Positions 63,275 through 64,000 of a DNA stretch of 64,000 bases are shown one piece after another; positions within the stretch are counted from its first letter, which is position 1; each line of letters begins with the position of its first letter. The translations under genes and the position numbers were made by a program. The stretch is from Candidatus Cloacimonadota bacterium (GTDB lineage: Bacteria; Cloacimonadota; Cloacimonadia; Cloacimonadales; GCA-2742885): contig PDOO01000033.1 of the NCBI GenBank assembly GCA_002742885.1, positions 1 to 64,000 on the forward strand. Reading direction: 5' to 3'. The notes beneath the pieces were generated by a model. That model made no database searches. It was not told where the DNA came from and worked only from the letters and a program-made list of their open reading frames with translations.

Positions 63275-64000
63275 ATGAAAAAATCAATACTGTTATTATT
63301 GATAAGCTGTTTGGCATTCGGCTTATCGGCAGAAAGAATTGTTTATGAAGCAAACGATTTTAATGTAACTGCCGAAGAACTTAAAGAAATAAGAAAAATC
63401 CCTGAATTTAATGCAACGAAATTTCGTAATCCCCGGGAGATTCCGTCAAGCATTGATAATTCTCAATTAAAATTTTTCCCGCCTATCATTCAGCAGTCAG
63501 GGGGCAGTTGCGCGCAGGCGGCAGGAATATACTATCATTTCGGATATGAAATGAACAGATTGCGCGATACAGATGCTTCGGCAACGACAGAAAATGAATA
63601 TCCGAGTCATTTTACTTGGAATTTCTTGAATCGAGGAACAGGATTCGGATCTTGGTACGGTTCAGGATGGAATATCGTAAAAAAAATCGGTTGTCCCGAT
63701 ATTGAAACTTACGGAGGCTCATTTGACGCTTTGGGCGATACCGGTTGGATGAGCGGTTACGATAAATACAGAACAGGCATGAATAACAAAATTAAAAACA
63801 CAATGTCTATAGATGTTTCTGACGAAGAAGGATTACTTGCCTTAAAACAATGGATTACCGATAAAGGCGAAGGCGCGGAAAGCGGAGGTCTTGCCAATTT
63901 TGCGGCAGGAATGAGTTTAGATGTGGAAACTCTTGCAGAAGGCACTCCCCAAGCAGGTAAAAAGATTTTTACCAATTGGGGTTCGGTTGCTAATCATGCC
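63275..64000 (+). CDS. Papain-like (C1 family) cysteine protease, exported, N-terminal 242 residues (runs off the window)
   Basis: ATG at 63275 follows GAGAGGA by 5 bases. A signal peptide ends near CLAFGLSA (residue 19). The catalytic Cys79 lies in QQSGGSCAQAAG, with the oxyanion Gln six residues earlier as in papain. The usual Trp after Cys is missing. The last visible residues, NWGSVANHA, contain the expected catalytic His (residue 241), so the frame is cut exactly at the second catalytic site. The rest, and any C-terminal sorting module, lie beyond the window. It is divergent from the OB-fold protein gene. Confidence 0.85.
   Translation, partial: MKKSILLLLISCLAFGLSAERIVYEANDFNVTAEELKEIRKIPEFNATKFRNPREIPSSIDNSQLKFFPPIIQQSGGSCAQAAGIYYHFGYEMNRLRDTDASATTENEYPSHFTWNFLNRGTGFGSWYGSGWNIVKKIGCPDIETYGGSFDALGDTGWMSGYDKYRTGMNNKIKNTMSIDVSDEEGLLALKQWITDKGEGAESGGLANFAAGMSLDVETLAEGTPQAGKKIFTNWGSVANHA

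Noticed and set aside
1-64000. tRNA, rRNA, CRISPR or insertion sequence
   Set aside because: No T-loop-like GGTTCGAATCC element, no regularly spaced direct repeats and no transposase motif were found by reading. tRNAscan-SE and CRISPR search tools would be needed to exclude them fully.

Overview
The window looks like a chromosomal segment of a free-living, Gram-negative, AT-rich bacterium of the FCB superphylum, most like Candidatus Cloacimonadota or a close relative. This placement is inference from gene content. Five large exported proteins end in the same FlgD-like/type-IX-style C-terminal sorting module (YPNPFNP-type motif, YN.KGQ.V, a WNGKD-like turn, SG.YY, final K.LLMK). MetG has the KxSTSR-type signature loop common in Bacteroidetes relatives. 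Lipid A-type acyltransferase, TonB/ExbBD and SpoIID-like genes indicate a diderm envelope. UGA is an ordinary stop in several genes (exbB, rnhC, cheR, the YugP-like peptidase gene).

Layout. 1-4 kb: the start of an AAA-ATPase-like gene (minus strand, cut by the window edge), htpG, and a tandem-duplicated adenylate kinase. 4-11.7 kb: an accessory plus-strand block with a single-chain restriction-modification protein, a CPBP membrane protease, a secreted protein of unknown function, an alpha/beta hydrolase and an SplB-like radical SAM protein. 11.9-13.7 kb: exbB-exbD-tonB. 13.8-19.3 kb: a six-gene minus-strand operon (PSP1/RicT-like, rlmN, deoC, a long thyX, a pseudo-receiver/PAS protein, an N-formylglutamate-hydrolase-like protein). 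19.7-21 kb: an alpha-L-fucosidase. 21.2-23.5 kb: an exported thioredoxin/adhesin gene with one in-frame UGA. 23.8-27.8 kb: translation genes (rplM-rpsI and rpsB-tsf-pyrH-frr). 27.9-33.8 kb: two adjacent exported proteins, an M1 aminopeptidase and a BNR/Ycf48-like repeat protein. 33.8-47.4 kb: housekeeping and membrane genes (rnhC, EamA, mscS, ZIP, Mut7-C, YugP, tatD, groES with a CIRCE-like operator, SPFH/NfeD, AlaX, SpoIID, metG, a receiver, aspartokinase). 47.8-52.1 kb: a 1,422-residue exported adhesin. 52.4-61.6 kb: a chemoreceptor, a lipid A-type acyltransferase, gpmA and a cheB-cheR-cheY-HDOD-cheX operon. 61.7-64 kb: another exported protein and the start of a papain-like protease cut by the window edge.

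The most interesting feature is the gene at 21225-23468. Its signal peptide and the start of a thioredoxin-like domain are separated from the rest by a single in-frame UGA. The UGA falls exactly where the first cysteine of a CxxC motif belongs (U-P-G-C). It is followed at the expected distance by a stem-loop that fits the published bacterial SECIS model. I interpret it as a candidate selenoprotein: an exported, apparently surface-sorted thioredoxin-like protein. No selenocysteine machinery lies in the window, so this needs outside confirmation. Second is an in-frame, GC-rich, palindrome-bearing insertion inside the methyltransferase domain of the restriction-modification protein. Other points are the double adenylate kinase with a degenerate second half, the cysteine-rich extension of DeoC, two receiver-like domains lacking the phospho-acceptor Asp, and a groES without an adjacent groEL.

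No tRNA, rRNA, CRISPR array or insertion sequence was recognised by eye.
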